In this document: in pieces, positions 31,060 through 43,915 of the stretch
Position numbering within the stretch: the stretch's first letter is position 1
How the letters are laid out: each line of letters starts with the position of its first letter
Assembly (NCBI GenBank): GCA_030248225.1
Contig: JASANE010011670.1
Span: 83,867 to 147,866 of the forward strand
Direction of reading: 5' to 3'
Source of the DNA: Trileptium ribeirensis
Lineage: Eukaryota; Nematoda; Enoplea; Enoplida; Thoracostomopsidae
Length of the DNA: 64,000 nucleotides
Notes under the pieces: generated by a model
What the model saw: only the letters and a program-made list of their open reading frames with translations
The model's database searches: none
Told to the model about the DNA's origin: nothing
Position numbers and translations under genes: made by a program

Positions 31060-31653
31060 CTAAACAAATCGCTGGACTAGACTCTGGTACATTTGACATC
31101 CCTGTTTCTCTATTTGATAAGGCAATATGGGCCTTATGGGACATTTACTAAACAAGAACGGCCAAATAAATCATTACCGGCTGTTCCGGCAAAACCTCTA
31201 AGGTGGGAGGAACTACGGTTCCATGGTAATATGCTAATACACATCAACATAGGTACTAAAACATTTATACACATTTTTACAATTGCGGATGACGATTATT
31301 GTCCGTACGATTGCATACTTGGCGTCGACTTTCAGCGACGTCTTGGAAAAACCACAGTAGATTTTCAGAACTATAAAATACATTTACCAGGAACAAAAGT
31401 CAATATTGGTAAAACAGGATGTCCATACTCTCTAACAGCAACTGAAACAGTAGCACTCCTACCACAAGCTGAGGTTTATTTAGCACAATGTCGCATAAGT
31501 TTAATCCAAAGTAAAACTGTAATACTACAACAACACTATAAAAACTTAGGAAAACCCTCACTAGTAATATGTCCAATACTAACTACGGCTAACAATGGCT
31601 ATGTCGACTTCTTGGTGATTAATACTAGACTATATAAAACACTTTTTTTATAA
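31060..31653 (+). pseudogene. Retropepsin-like protease region of gypsy pol
   Basis: A frame near 31065-31085 reads 'GLDSGTFDIPVS', with the D-S-G triad of aspartic proteases. After a frame change, 31093-31653 contains 'PYDCILGVDFQRRLG' (the ILGxDF block) and 'TTVDFQNYKIHLPG'. These two blocks in this order are typical of gypsy-type protease. Downstream the frame runs on through a linker that I do not recognise and stops at 31653. Confidence 0.6.
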
Positions 31654-31839
31654 AAACACACACTTACCGGACGCTTACGAATTTGAACCGAACGAACCGT
31701 TAAAGGTTACACATGACTGTATCGCTACAATCGGGGGCAATCGACAACTTAAAGAACGAACATCTCTTGAAATACCTGACTTTAAAACTCTATTGAGCAA
31801 AAAATACTGACTTGTAATCAATTAAATGCAGTTCAACAA

Positions 31840-32640
31840 CAGCAACTATCTGCATTACTTACTCATTTTCGAGAAGTGTTTCCACAGACTAATCATGTTT
31901 TAGGTAAAACAGAATTGCTAACATGGCATCAACACTCAGGGCGATGGGCCAGTAAAATGTAGATCATATCGCATCTCAGAAGCAGAACAACAAATTATAG
32001 ATGAACATGTAGATAAGATAGAAAAATCGGGGGTTATCGTACCATCGTGTTCACCTTGGTCAAGCCCAGTAGTTCTGGTTCCCAAGAAGGACGGGACCAC
32101 AACATTTTACATCGACTTTCGAACGCGCAACAAAATTACTAAAAAGAATATTTACCCACTACCTAACTGTAACTATTTATTTCATGTCTTAAGAAAAGCT
32201 AATTACTTCACGTTGTTAGATTTAATGAGTGGGTATTGGCAAGTGGCGATGGATGAGGCAGATCGAGAAAAAACTGCGTTCATCACTTACTCAGGGCTTT
32301 ATGAATGGAAGGTGACGCCTTTTGACTTTGCAACGCGCCCGCAACTTACCAACGACTTATGGAAAAGGTGTTTCGTGGGCTAAGTAGGAAGTTTTGCGTT
32401 TGCTACATTGACGACATAAATATTTTCAGAAGCCTTAGCAGAGCGCCTAAAGCCTTTATATCACAAGCCTTTCACAGTAATAACTGATCACAGACCACTG
32501 AAATTGATTCTAGAACATCAACACACTTCTCCAAGACTAACTCGTTGGGAACTAAAGCTGCTAGACAATTGATTATGTTTCTGGCGAACAAAACAGTGTG
32601 GCTGATGCATTATCTCGCGCGCCCCTATGTGCTGCAATGA
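31840..32640 (+). pseudogene. pol: Gypsy-type reverse transcriptase/RNase H with internal deletion
   Basis: RT is clear but broken. It has 'SALLTHFREVFP', then 'YRISEAEQQIIDEHVDKI', 'VIVPSCSPWSSPVVLVPKKD', 'YFTLLDLMSGYWQVAMD' (first catalytic Asp), a stop after 'NDLWKRCFVG', and 'CVCYIDDINIF' (YxDD box near 32405-32435). Immediately after the YIDD box the sequence jumps to 'KPFTVITDHRPLKLILEH', which is the middle of RNase H, and then to a shifted 'VADALSRAP' near 32597. The RT thumb and the first RNase H Asp are therefore deleted, roughly 190 residues by comparison with intact relatives. Confidence 0.8.
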
Positions 32641-32829
32641 GCACACATATCGAACCTCAAGTGCATGACAACTCACATTTTTTTATACATTTGTGCTACG
32701 CAAAATCTAGATTTGGGCAAACTAAAACCATTATAAGCACAGGATACGGAAGTTGCTTTACTAATAAAACGTCTAAGTGAAAATAGTTCAGACGAACCAT
32801 CTAAAAGCTACCAACTACTTGATGGAACA

Positions 32830-34495
32830 CTTAATAAATGCCAAAAACAAACTTTTACTAGTGGTACCCGTAGCACTACGACCAGAAATAATGCAAATCT
32901 GTCATGATGACATCTTTGGTGGTCATTTAGTGCTCGGACAACTAAATTAGGTGCATCATTTACCTAAAGATGTGTGCACCTAGGGCCGGATTCTGTCACA
33001 GAGCCAATTCCGGCTAGTGACAAAAACGCACATCCACATCCGGCCCTTCATAAGTAAAATAAATAGCTAAGCTATGCTAGTATGTTTGTAAGGGCCGGGA
33101 GTGGCTATGTCTCAGGGTTTGATAGCCGCGAAAGGCTACTAAAAATATTTATTACATTCAGTTTAGCAGGTTGTGTTTCATCGAAAATATCTAGTTCTAG
33201 GCTTAAAAAAGACAAGATTAATAGTAATTAAAAGCAAAGCGCATAAATTCAAGCAAAATAAATTAGTAAATATTGCTATTTTCAAAATTTTTGTTTAAGC
33301 GCCTTTTACAAGCCAACCTAGTAGCTATGTAAAACATGCTTTTTCATACATGAAACCAGTGCTATTGTAACTGGAAGGATGTCTTACGTATATATGATCA
33401 TAACTATGATCAATTTCTATTTTTTAGTGATTTTCCATTGTCGCCATATATTTCTGGCTTTTAGAACCCATTCCGTCCCTTGTAACAATTTATCAGCCAT
33501 ACTTTACTATTAGCTAAATATATTTGTAGGGTCTGGCTCGGCCCAAAAAATGTCACACTGACTGACCGCGACTAGCCAAGCATGGCTTTAGAGCCGCGGC
33601 AGACTGTGACAAAATCCGGCCCTGCTGCACACATCTTAAGGTAAATGATGCATTTAGGATACGCTACTATTGCCCAAAAATGTATAACGAAATTTCTATG
33701 TCAAGCGTTGTCTCTCTTGTCAAACTAAGAAAGGCAACCAACAGCAAGCAAGGTGCCTCTACAGTCAATTGCGGTAACCAAATTTTTTGATAGGATTGCA
33801 ATAGACTGCTTTGGCCCTCTTCCGCGGTCAAAACATGGAAAAAAGTATATCGTAGTTATCAGCGAATACTTGACTAAATGGGTTGAAGCATATTGAACTT
33901 CTGATATAACTGCTAAGAATATCTCTAAACTTATTGTACAGAACTCCATGTGTATCCTAAACAGCCGCTAAGAGATCGTGGAACTAACTTTCTCAGCGAC
34001 GTTCTTAAACAAGTTTACATTCTACTACACACACGCAAAGTTAACACAACATCCTTCAATCCAAAATGTGATGGACTAGTGGAAACATTTAATCACACTA
34101 TGTCAAACATGCTGTCTATGTATACTAATGCACACAAAATCACTGGGATGAATACTTTCTATTTGTACTTTTTGCATATAGAACTAGCGTCCAGGAATCT
34201 ACTAACGAGAACTCCTTCTACTTATTATTCGGGCGAGATTCTTATTTACCATCGGACGTCGCACCATTTCCTAACACTGAAATCACTGATAATGAGCAAA
34301 ACTATGAGAGTGACGTAACTAAAAAAGTACCATTTGCTTGGAAAATTGCACTAAAACCGATTATCAGGTCAATTATAGATGTAAATCCAACCACAGCTCT
34401 GATTCGACAATGTGACTTCCCAAATAAACCTAGTTTCCGAATCACTGTCACGCACTTGAAGCGCTTTTATGACCCTTATGTCCACGCTCAAACTT
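32830..34495 (+). pseudogene. Gypsy integrase split by a MITE
   Basis: The zinc-binding N-terminus starts at 'ICHDDIFGGHLVLGQLN' (32889-32946), is interrupted by the MITE at 32947-33655, and resumes at 'FRIRYYCPKMYNEI' (33650-33695). The catalytic core follows in changing frames: 'DRGTNFLSDVLKQVY' (second Asp), 'TTSFNPKCDGLVETFNHTM' (Glu) near 33967-34100. The C-terminus ends with 'PSFRITVTHLKRFYDP' near 34430-34480. The frame near 33950-34318 is the longest open part. Confidence 0.8.
32947..33655. mobile_element. 0.7-kb MITE inserted in the gypsy integrase
   Basis: Long inverted ends. The left reads 'tgcatcatttacctaaagatgtgtgca' then 'agggccggattctgtcacag' (32950-33002). The right, on the minus strand, reads 'tgcatcatttaccttaagatgtgtgca' then 'agggccggattttgtcacag' (33652-33612). 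Only a handful of differences separate the roughly 50-bp arms. The outer and inner blocks differ in style: AGGGCCGG is hAT-like, while the outer TGCATCATTTACC block is not, so a MITE within a MITE is possible. No coding capacity. Confidence 0.75.
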
Positions 34496-34500
34496 AGCTT

Positions 34501-36937
34501 CACCAGGTACTTGCGATACTAACGATACTGGTCGTGTATATATCCCGGTTTCTGTGAACGCCCCAACTTCGGAAAATAATGCAGAAAGTCGATATCACTT
34601 CAGACCTCGTTGTAACGAAATTAAGCAGCTTATTAGAGTTATAGACATAATGTTAGGGTGTAATTATTGTATTACTTTTCGGTCTTTACATATTTTATCT
34701 TACCTCATTTCAGATGAAATTAAGAGTGAAAATATTTATTTATTTTAATTTACTATTTTAATTATTTATTAATTTAATTTATTATTTAAATTTACTATCT
34801 TGGGGGTCACTCTCATCTAGGTATCTTTCATCTACTCTCAATCTTTCTTGCATTTAAATTATAAAAACTTTGGGAAATACTAAGCCGAAACCATGCAGCT
34901 TTTGCATGCGGCCTGAACGTCTTCCACAGGCTATAGGGTCTCGCTATGTTCATGGAAAAACGTTCATTAGCTTTCAGGACTTTTATCGCTATGGTGATTG
35001 TAACTGTAGCGTAATATACATGTTCAACATATCAGACATCATTCTGTTCAACGGCTTTTCTTCACAACTTACATCATGACTTGACTTACTGCCGCCAAAA
35101 GACGACTCGATTTGCAACGGTCAAGTGTTCAGCTGTATTCGCCTATCAATTCCGGCGCTTTATAATGGTTCTAACTAAATTAAACAGCATGAGCCTAGCA
35201 ACGTCACACGTATAGCCGATGATGCAAAACTATTGCAACATTGAGTCGACCACATTTCGTTAGCTTACTTTTAAAATACCTAAAATTCGCGTTCTTCATT
35301 AATTGCAGACAACAAGCCAATACCGTCGACATCTGACATTTTGCCCGCTCCACTTACTGAAAGGGACGAGCTGATGCTATCGACTTCGCAGGCAGATGAT
35401 AAGATATCCTATGGTCTGATCGACATTAAACAGTCCAAAAAATCTCCGAACCTACAGAACGCAACAAAGAAGTATCAAACGTTGAAATTTGCCTCACATC
35501 ATAGCCATAGTCCACCGCGAATGATTCATGCAAGATTTAACCGGTTCATTTCACGGTGGTTCACGCTTCACACTGCAATACGAGCGAATGTACCGCGACT
35601 ACGACATGTTGACACTCGTAACATTCAACCATTGACTACAACTGATTAAAGATTACGACTAATCAATAGTAGTGTTGGACGCAACGAGGATATTGCTCCA
35701 AAATAACGGCGGAAGAATGTGGTGATCTAATTCTATGAATCATATGAATCACAAACATCATACAAAGCAAAACATAAATTGAATTGCTCCCACCCGAAAA
35801 CAATAACTATTCATACCAGTAATTTCTATAATTTGTTACTGCGTTTAAGTCATTATATATACACAATTACCATTCATTTTGACTAACATTATTGGTATAT
35901 AAAGATGGCAAATCGTACTGATGTTGGCGTCTTTTTAGTTTGAACTACCTGGTGTTTGTACCTGTTTGATTACGTAAATTATAGCATATATTTCGATGCT
36001 TTCAACTTTCATAGCTTTGCTTTTACTAGGTCTTGTGCAAACTTTAATACCTGTGTTACAATATAACTAACTAAAATTTGCACAAGCTTCACCAAAATTT
36101 GGCAATAGTTATAGTTAATTGCTTAAATATATTTATTATATTGTGCATCCGTCCTGTTGAAAGTTGTTAATATCAAGTAACGATTATATGTGTTATTTGT
36201 TGATATAAGCGTTCCCCAACTATACACGCCGTTTGACAATTTATATAAATAACTGTATAGATGTCTATAAAACTGCATAGATCTGGATATGCGGTATTGG
36301 CTAAAGAAGCCAATCGTTTTTTAACAATAACAAATTTTCGCTTGAGAGGAATTGGCCGATTAAGATAAACTGTTTGATACATGAACGTCCTGAAATCTTA
36401 GGCATGCTACTCATTGGTATAACAAGCAATAAGGTTTTAAAATACATATATTTACAGTCACCATCTTTTATCTAAATTATGAGTCGCTCGCGATAAGTTG
36501 GGTGCAGCCTGACTCAGTTTTATTCGGCTGTCAAAGTAGACTCAATGGACATTTTTATAGCACGAGCTAGCTATACGCTTTTTCCTTGCAGCCGCATTTA
36601 GCTTTCTGGATAATCTGTGTAGTCGAGGCTGACTATATAGGACAGATTATAGTGTCCTGGAGGACTGATTTATGCGGTTAATATTTTGATTTATACTATA
36701 ACAGTAGACATTCAAGTTTTAACAGTTGAAGAGAGAATCAAATTTTGGCAGCACTACATCGTGAAAAGATTCAAATTTTGGACAAGTACAATTTTTGGCA
36801 GACGCCAAGGTAAGAAATTCAAACTTTGGCGCGTGTTTTAACTATAGTCAGGGGAGACTCTACCGGGAAAAATTTAAAGTCAGCGCAGACTGTTCATGCA
36901 AAACCTCGCAGTCACGTAAGACTCTGCGTGAGTAAGC
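34501..36937. other. No gene seen
   Basis: AT-rich. The 3' LTR of the second gypsy element is expected just after 34500 but I see no duplicate sequence to define it. A G-run flanked by AT-rich DNA near 34800 could be its tract. A 102-codon frame at 35341-35649 has no recognisable motif. Confidence 0.4.
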
Positions 36938-37398
36938 TTAAGGTGACCCCGGCAACCATCCTATTTTGTCATCACCGATATCGAATCGCAAACCCTTGTT
37001 ACGGAAAATTGGCTTAATTTCATTCGGTTTTTCGCTAACCGAAAATTGGCAAAATCAAATTCAGTGCCAGAAATTAGACCTTGTGTTCGAACAGAATTTC
37101 GACGATTTCAATTTGCAGAAATTCTGTTCCCTATTGAATTATCGTTTAAATTTGCAATATAACAGTGTTCGCGAACAAATTTAATGCAAAAGCGACGTCA
37201 CAATCAAATTGACAAATTTTCGTTCTCAAAAAGTTGGGTGATTTTAAATGAATTTTCGTGAACACAAAAAGGTTAGATTTCAATCGCAAGCGCTGTGTTC
37301 GCGGACAGTTTTACGCCGGATTTCAATTGACCTAAAAGCGTTCCGTAACAAATTTTATGCAAAAATACAAAATAGGATGGTTGGCGGGGTCACCTTAA
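36938..37398. mobile_element. TTAA-flanked MITE, 461 bp
   Basis: TTAA at 36938-36941 is followed by GGTGACCCCGGCAACCATCC and a TATTTTG stretch. The right end is the inverse, with one difference in the first 27 bases, and closes with TTAA at 37395-37398. The mirror similarity extends a few bases outside the TTAA (gtaagc/gtttac). TTAA flanks are typical of piggyBac-type insertions, but the terminal bases are not a classic piggyBac start, so the superfamily is open. The interior repeats short 'aaattttg' and 'ttcgcgaacaaattt' motifs and has no coding capacity. Confidence 0.75.
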
Positions 37399-40300
37399 GT
37401 TTACTTGCGATTTATGGTTGTCCGGGGTGTATACCAAAGCTGCATGCGGAAGGGGTGCGCTCCTCATGAGATGTTGGACAACTTAGAGCCATTTTGCACA
37501 CAACTTAACTTGAACGCCTCATAACCTGATTTTGTATGGCAGAGAAGCTCTATAAAGGTTTGCTACATGGCTTATTTAGGATGTAGGATCTGGGTCAAAA
37601 GGCGTTTTAAAACGGGCCCATGAGACAGAAAATATACAAAAGCGGCAATATCTCTGCAACCACTAGAGCTACTTAGGTTTAATTTTGTATAGCAATTCAC
37701 CCTCTACATAGCTGCATATAGTACACTGCTGTTATTATTTGTGTGGTCAGCCTATTGTTCCGTTTTTACGAACACAGTTTGGCCTTGCCTTGGAACAACT
37801 CTAGTGCCTGACCGATTATGTAAGATTCATAACTCTAAGTTATACGATAGGGAAAAAAGACTCTACTTGGGTCAAGGATGGGTCCTTCCCATTTTTACGT
37901 ACATCCTGCATAACCGTACCCGTTTGTCGTAGCTAAAACCAACGTCCTTATAAATTCCTAATTGCACAGTCGTTTGTATCGCACAGGACAGGAGCAATGC
38001 CGCGACAATAATGAGAACAGTAGTCTCTTACTTCTCAAAAACTTTGCAATTTCTAGAGTTTCTTACATTGTCAGAACACGTAAGCTCACCAATCTGGCAC
38101 CGCTTCTGTCTCTGGAACTTGTAAGCTTTTATATCCTAAATATTTGACATCGCGCTCTACACCCAGCTCTGGGGCTTCCGGTAAATTGCCAGTAATCCTG
38201 TCTAGTAGGTCTACACTATGAGCGTCACGCGCTCATTTATGACTTCCTATCGCTCGAGCGATACCATCCTCGAGTCACGTGTGGCGCAATGGACGTGCCC
38301 AAAGTTGGCTCAAGTTTGCACAAGATCGAAAATTGATGATAATCATCTTAGAGATCCTAACTCCTGAAATCACCCCTAATTAGACATTTGTTTCCTGATC
38401 AACCTCGTCACGTCCCATTTCTCCGTAACGCAATCCTCACCCTAGAACCTAAACTTTCGCGCTCTCGATTGTTTCATTTTCCTCTTCTGCAATTTTAGTA
38501 TGTGTTATTATTGTTATGTTGTCGTTTTGCGATGGCTGAAAACATATATTCCTATGCGGAGAGCGACAGAGGAAAAAGTTTGCTATGAAACTGAATTCGA
38601 AATATATCTGCAAATGCTAACTGAAAGCTTAAAGGGGCACGCTTGGAAATAAAAAAATGTCAAAACTTTGCGATCAAGTCGCTTCAAAAATTATGGGGCT
38701 TTGCTCCCACCCGATCTGAGGCCAAAGTTTTCTTAGGTCGAGTGTAATTTTGAAACGGTCGGTTTGTGCTGTACGGCACATTTTGTCTCTAACTCAAGTG
38801 TCCGAACGTCTAGGCTAAAATTTTGACTACCCTTAATCCCCAGAGTATCAATTATTGCAACAAAATGTTAAATTTTGATGTTTAACCGCTGTTCCATGAA
38901 CCGGCGTCCACTAGAACGTAGGTAAATTTAATCTCTCCTTTTTCAAGTATATATAGCAGTATGATGATAATGTAAAGCTTTTACTGGTCGGCGGTTAAGC
39001 AAGCGCGCGACTAGTTTCTCGACGCTAGACCAACGTCCTAGCCAATTCTTGCTTGCTGGTGGTGCCTAAGCCCAAGACAAACTTGGATCGGGAAATCTTA
39101 ACAAATTATCATTAGTTGTCCTATAAATGTAAGATGCAGGACTTCTAATAACTTTGGGTCCAAGTTATCCTGTGAAATTTTGGGGGCAACGCGTTAAGTG
39201 GTTTTGGCTTGAATTATCCTAGCAATTTCGATGCAGAAACCTTAGTGATTTTGGCTTAAGTTAACCTATCGAATCGGGATGATAAACTCTCGGTGCTTAT
39301 ACCCTAGAAAATTTAGATGAATATCCGACAAAGGACAGAACAAACGTGACTCTCATGTAACACGATTGCTTATCATTTTGTACGTTTGGAAAGCGCAGCG
39401 ATGCCCTCCGTGTCCCCAATTTGTTCGGATTTCCAACTGTTCCCTTGGTCCTGCTTCGGAGGCGTAGTTAGTACCTTATTGGCTAAGCTTACGGTCATGG
39501 GAAGGACATGGGGATTTACGGGTTGTTATTGACAGTCGCCAGTCTTTGTCTATTTAGGTAATACTGGGGACATCCTCATCTCGAAACGAGGACACTGAAG
39601 TGGCTTTTTTAGTTTAACGAAACCACAAACCACTGCTGATTTTCAAAGCCAACGGTTTAAAGCTCACCGAAGTGGGGAGATTGCTTAATTAAACTATGCC
39701 AAAATTTAGAATCACTGAGAAGAGATTGTTTTGATTTTATATATTTTGCCAAGAAGACCCCTACTGAGGTAGGCAGACCATAGGAGCAATTGCAACTTGC
39801 GGTATCAGGACCCGTCCTTATGGCACCGGATTCTTCTATGTGTTTACTTACTGGTTACCGCTATAACAATTCGTCTGTACAACATTATATATAGTTTAAT
39901 TGCTGCATGTACCCAAATTTGATGAGGGGATAATGGAATTTAAGGTTTATCAATAAGTAAGCACTTTTCCAGCTAAAGATTTAAGAAAAATAACCTAGTT
40001 GCGAATCAAAATTATGTCATTCTCTTGGATCAATTTCTCAGGTCCTCATTAGTGGTTAAGTACAAGCACTGTAAACGGAAGCCGGGTCGTTCTTAGCGTA
40101 TTAACGCGTATATTACCTACATATATAAATGCAAATATTAATCGAAAATAGAAGCCGAGAATAGCACAACAAATCCGGGCAAGCGCAAACGAGATAAGAT
40201 CAAAACTCCCTAAGCTTAAGTAATCCTCCTAGAAATTAGTTCTTCTCTTTTTTCAAATTTACTTAACTCAATATAAGAATGGCGAATTTTCACCCAGTCC

Positions 40301-43300
40301 GAAGATTCGATGGGCCCGTGAAGGCACGCGTCCTTCTTTCCTGCGTTTACTATTTGTTCGGCTCGAAACGCAGCATGAGCGCGGAACCATCTACTAGGCT
40401 GCAAAAGTTTGAAAACCATTCTATCAACAACAAATGCAAAAGCGAACCCTAGCTTTACCAGACTTGATTTCCTCCAAAAAAATTGTAAACGCGGTCGTCT
40501 CAGGGAAAACTTCTCCGTGCCTAGCTCAACTCAATAAATCATGCAAAACATGGACATGCTACGTCCAGATGGTTTTAAAATCTACCTAAGATCACGGGGA
40601 GTCAGAAGGACTTCGGCTAATATTTCTGCTTAATCGCACTATGTGTTGTGAATGTGTCCTGTATATTGTGAGATTGCTACTGAAAATAGAGATATTGGAA
40701 GATTCGTTCAAAGGGTCGGACAAGAACTGACCATACGTTAAAAACCGACAAATAACATTAATTGTTATAGTAAATAAGCTTATCTCGAAACGCTACAAAC
40801 AGCCAAAGTTAGCTTATTTGTGCGACCGATAGTGGCAGGGGTGTCACGAACGTATCTTCGACCGGTCCACCAGGTCAAAATTCAGTACAAAATGTTAAAG
40901 GTTCGGGAGGAATTCTAATCCCTTGAAACAAAATCAGATCTTAATAAAACAATGGCTATATATACAATAAACGCACCCTACTGAATCTTATCTTCATCAG
41001 TTTTAGCGCACAGACTGTCCTAAGGATTACTATGTCATCTACTTTACATTTATTCTATAATAAAAATTTATGCAAAGTTTTTAAGTTTAATTTTCGATTC
41101 GTCATTTTCAGAAACCTTTTACAACGTCGAACTTTGAACGTATATACATAATGCGGCGTTCACGTTATAATGTCCCCAACGTTTGGAAAATATGTACACC
41201 ACACAGTGTGAGGCACACTGTTGACAACAGAGTGTCTTAGACACCCCATGGTTTCAATAAATTTTTTCAAAGGTAGCTAGTTACGCGTATTACAACTTCT
41301 CGACGGTATCAGGCAAACCGCGTTTTCTGGCTGTTTCATTGGCAGTGTTCGGAATTATTTGAACAATGTTAATATTGGCTAGATACAATTATCTTCAATT
41401 TAGAAAGTTGACAGATGACTAATAAACAGCATTAGCTACAGGCGGTGTCCGTTATAGTTAATTCGCGCCAAATTGGTAGCTAAGGGTTGTACGATACTGT
41501 CAAGAAAAAATGTAGTAGCTAGGGGTGTGTGGCACACCCTCGACAATTGATTTACAGTATGGGTGTCACCCTGAGTGTCTATACAGTAGGGTCGCGACTA
41601 CATGGGGACAAAAATTAATAAAGTTAAGCTATGACGAACGTATGCAGCCATTCGTAAATGTCATGTTAAAAGTGATATAAATTCATTTCATAGTTTTCCA
41701 CCGTGGCCGGGTTAAAGTTTGAACTGATACATCTTATTCAAAAATTCTAATATACATTATCCATTTAGTTTATTGGAAATATTAAATCGAAAAGCTACAA
41801 ATCGCATCTAGCGACTAGTATATTATACCCAGATTATATCATGTATCTTTGAAAAACAATTGACAATCATGCCGCATTACTATAACTTTCTGCAATGACG
41901 CTGTCATTTTTTGCACAATCTTCTAGGCTGAGGGACGACGAAAATGCCAACTGTAGTTTACAACGTTATAAGTTTTGTTCTGTTCACCTATATTCTGTCC
42001 TGTCCACAGTGAATTTGCCAGGTCAGAATTAGTAATTCAACGAAGCTGTTAGGATTATTATTGCTAAGATAGATATTTTTGGACAGCCTGTAAGCTGACC
42101 TTAACGGTGTCAAAATCAGTGAATACTAATCTCAGGGTGACGATTTTCCGTCCGAGACACGTTTATAAATAAGATGAATTATTACCGTCGGTGTGCATGT
42201 GTCCAAAGCAACATAGTGTGGGGAAGAATGTAACACTTAAAAGCTTAGGAAAGTTCCAAGTTCCAGGTGTCATCAATTTTGGAGAGAGTTTTGCAAATAC
42301 TCGCTTCCGTGCAAATTACGAGGAGTAACCTTTTGTCCTCTGTATTAAAGGGTAAGCGATTGATTGACATTTGTGTAAATTACATGTCTACTTGTAAATG
42401 TATGTAGATAAAAATAAACACATGAAGTATATGTCTCCATTCGAGCATATCTACGACATATAAGTGCGTGTGCGTTTTTGAAAGCAAAGCAGCATCACCA
42501 ATCATTGCGGCAATACATGAAACCTGTATGCACTGACTCTGAAATTACAGTTCATGCATATATATGAACAAGATATGTTTAAGGTACCTGTAAACTCAAG
42601 TGATCTCAGAATATAATGCTGCAAGGAACTAAATTCACATGTTGACGAACGAATTATACACTGACCATATCAAATTTTAGGACGTTGGTGAGCAAACAGC
42701 CAAAGGTCCATTTCATGGTGGTCGTGCGATCAGTGTACCAAACAGATTCCCACCAAAAGAACGTTTCCTGACACTATTCGGCTTAGGCTAGTTGTACCTG
42801 ATAACCTTAAACACTGAAGATTTATTATCAATATTATGAACAATTTTTTTGCCATTACTAAATGAGTGTGAGCCAGCCATTGTAATTTTATTCGGAATCT
42901 GTACAAAATTCGGAATCGATTTCTGTGGAACTTTCAACATAATGTTGCAGAATAAAAATATGTACAGTCATATACATGCGATACATATTCAGTTCAATAA
43001 TCCTATTTCCCACATGATGACAGTGAATAGAGTACCAAGCGCCATACACTGAGCTTGAATACACTGTTCATATCATATGATTACGGGCTGGTCACCAATG
43101 TAACGCGGCAAACTGGATCAGATGATGTATCGTCGAAACGAATGGACCGCCATATGCCGTTGGAACCGTAGGCCGAGGCCATCGATCCGATAACCTATTA
43201 TTTGATGTGTAGACATAAAATACATTTTCTGGCGATTATGCTTCTCCATTTTTACAATTCTTCATTGACCTTTGTTTGTAACGCAATCTGTAATGATATA

Positions 43301-43768
43301 ACGCTTAATAACAATGCAGGGACCTAATCTGATGCCAAAAAGCCTTGACCACATTCATACATTTTTCGAACAAACTGCAACCTTCACAAACTCTCTTTAA
43401 CAATCTTTTCGTAGCGCAGTAATCTCAACCACCAGGTGATAACGGGAGAGTATCTATCCAAGCCTAAGCTTCGCATCTTTTAGATTAAGTGTCAGCCTAA
43501 ATCGGAGAGCTGCTGCAACCGAAACACCAGCAATACGCTGCTGTTTTTGCAACCCTATAACGTAGGAACACTAAGGTTAACATAGGCACACAGAAAGGTA
43601 CACTTGTTGCGTACAACATACAAATCAGTACATTAATGCCAATGACGTGGAAAATATTTTTGACAGCCAACATAAAATTAGTCCGGCTCAAGTAATAGGA
43701 ACATAAGAACTTTTCTAACTTTGTAACTTCTGGCACCAAAATTCAGTCAAATCATAAATATCGCATAT
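37399..43768. other. No gene seen
   Basis: Six kilobases downstream of the glucosyltransferase gene with no supported gene. Near 37620-37690 a stretch resembles the array unit at 541-1260 ('aagcggcaatatctctgcaacc'). Around 41200-41560 there are several short GTGT/ACAC-rich patches ('gtgtgaggcacactg', 'gtgtgtggcacaccc') that may belong to a hairpin element. The rest is unremarkable AT-rich DNA. Confidence 0.4.
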
Positions 43769-43915
43769 TTAGTGTGTCAATCTAATATTGTGTTTTACCT
43801 TTTCTTTATCCATTGCACATTTACATATAGCAAGTTTATCATTTTGTGGCACATGTTCCATATCAGTAGTATCCAACTTGGTTTTTGAAGCTTCGTTCAG
43901 CAGCGTTGTGTATTT
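43769..43915 (-). CDS. POGLUT2/3-like: POGLUT2/3-like, exon 9 (last found)
   Basis: Acceptor TTATTTAG before 43915, phase 0. It encodes 'KYTTLLNEASKTKLD', matching the end of the helical C-terminal region, then a 'CKCAMDKEK' segment comparable to the Cys-x-Cys near the family C-terminus, and stops at TAA (43769-43771). No KDEL-like tetrapeptide occurs before the stop. A donor-like AAG|GTAAAA follows 'DKEK' (near 43797), so a further short exon carrying the ER-retention signal is possible; I did not find one. Confidence 0.7.
   Translation of the reverse strand, partial: KYTTLLNEASKTKLDTTDMEHVPQNDKLAICKCAMDKEKVKHNIRLTH

Larger units (their letters stand above)
29240..34500 (+). mobile_element. 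Second gypsy-like retroelement, heavily decayed
   Basis: Plus-strand order: an envelope-like region (29240-30930), protease (31060-31400), RT (31840-32430), RNase H remnant (32440-32640), then integrase (32830-34495) split by a MITE. Gag and both LTRs were not recognised. Frames change often and stops are common throughout. The order with the envelope-like part before pol is unusual. It could reflect a deletion within a tandem pair of elements, or a misreading of the upstream part. Confidence 0.65.

Noticed and set aside
35341..35649. 102-codon plus-strand frame after the second gypsy element
   Set aside because: No domain, and position fits the missing LTR/3' region of a decayed element.
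41160..41615. Possible hairpin element (GTCCCCA / TGGGGAC and GTGT/ACAC words)
   Set aside because: The mirrored stretch is only 7-8 bases and the interior shows no symmetry; chance is likely.
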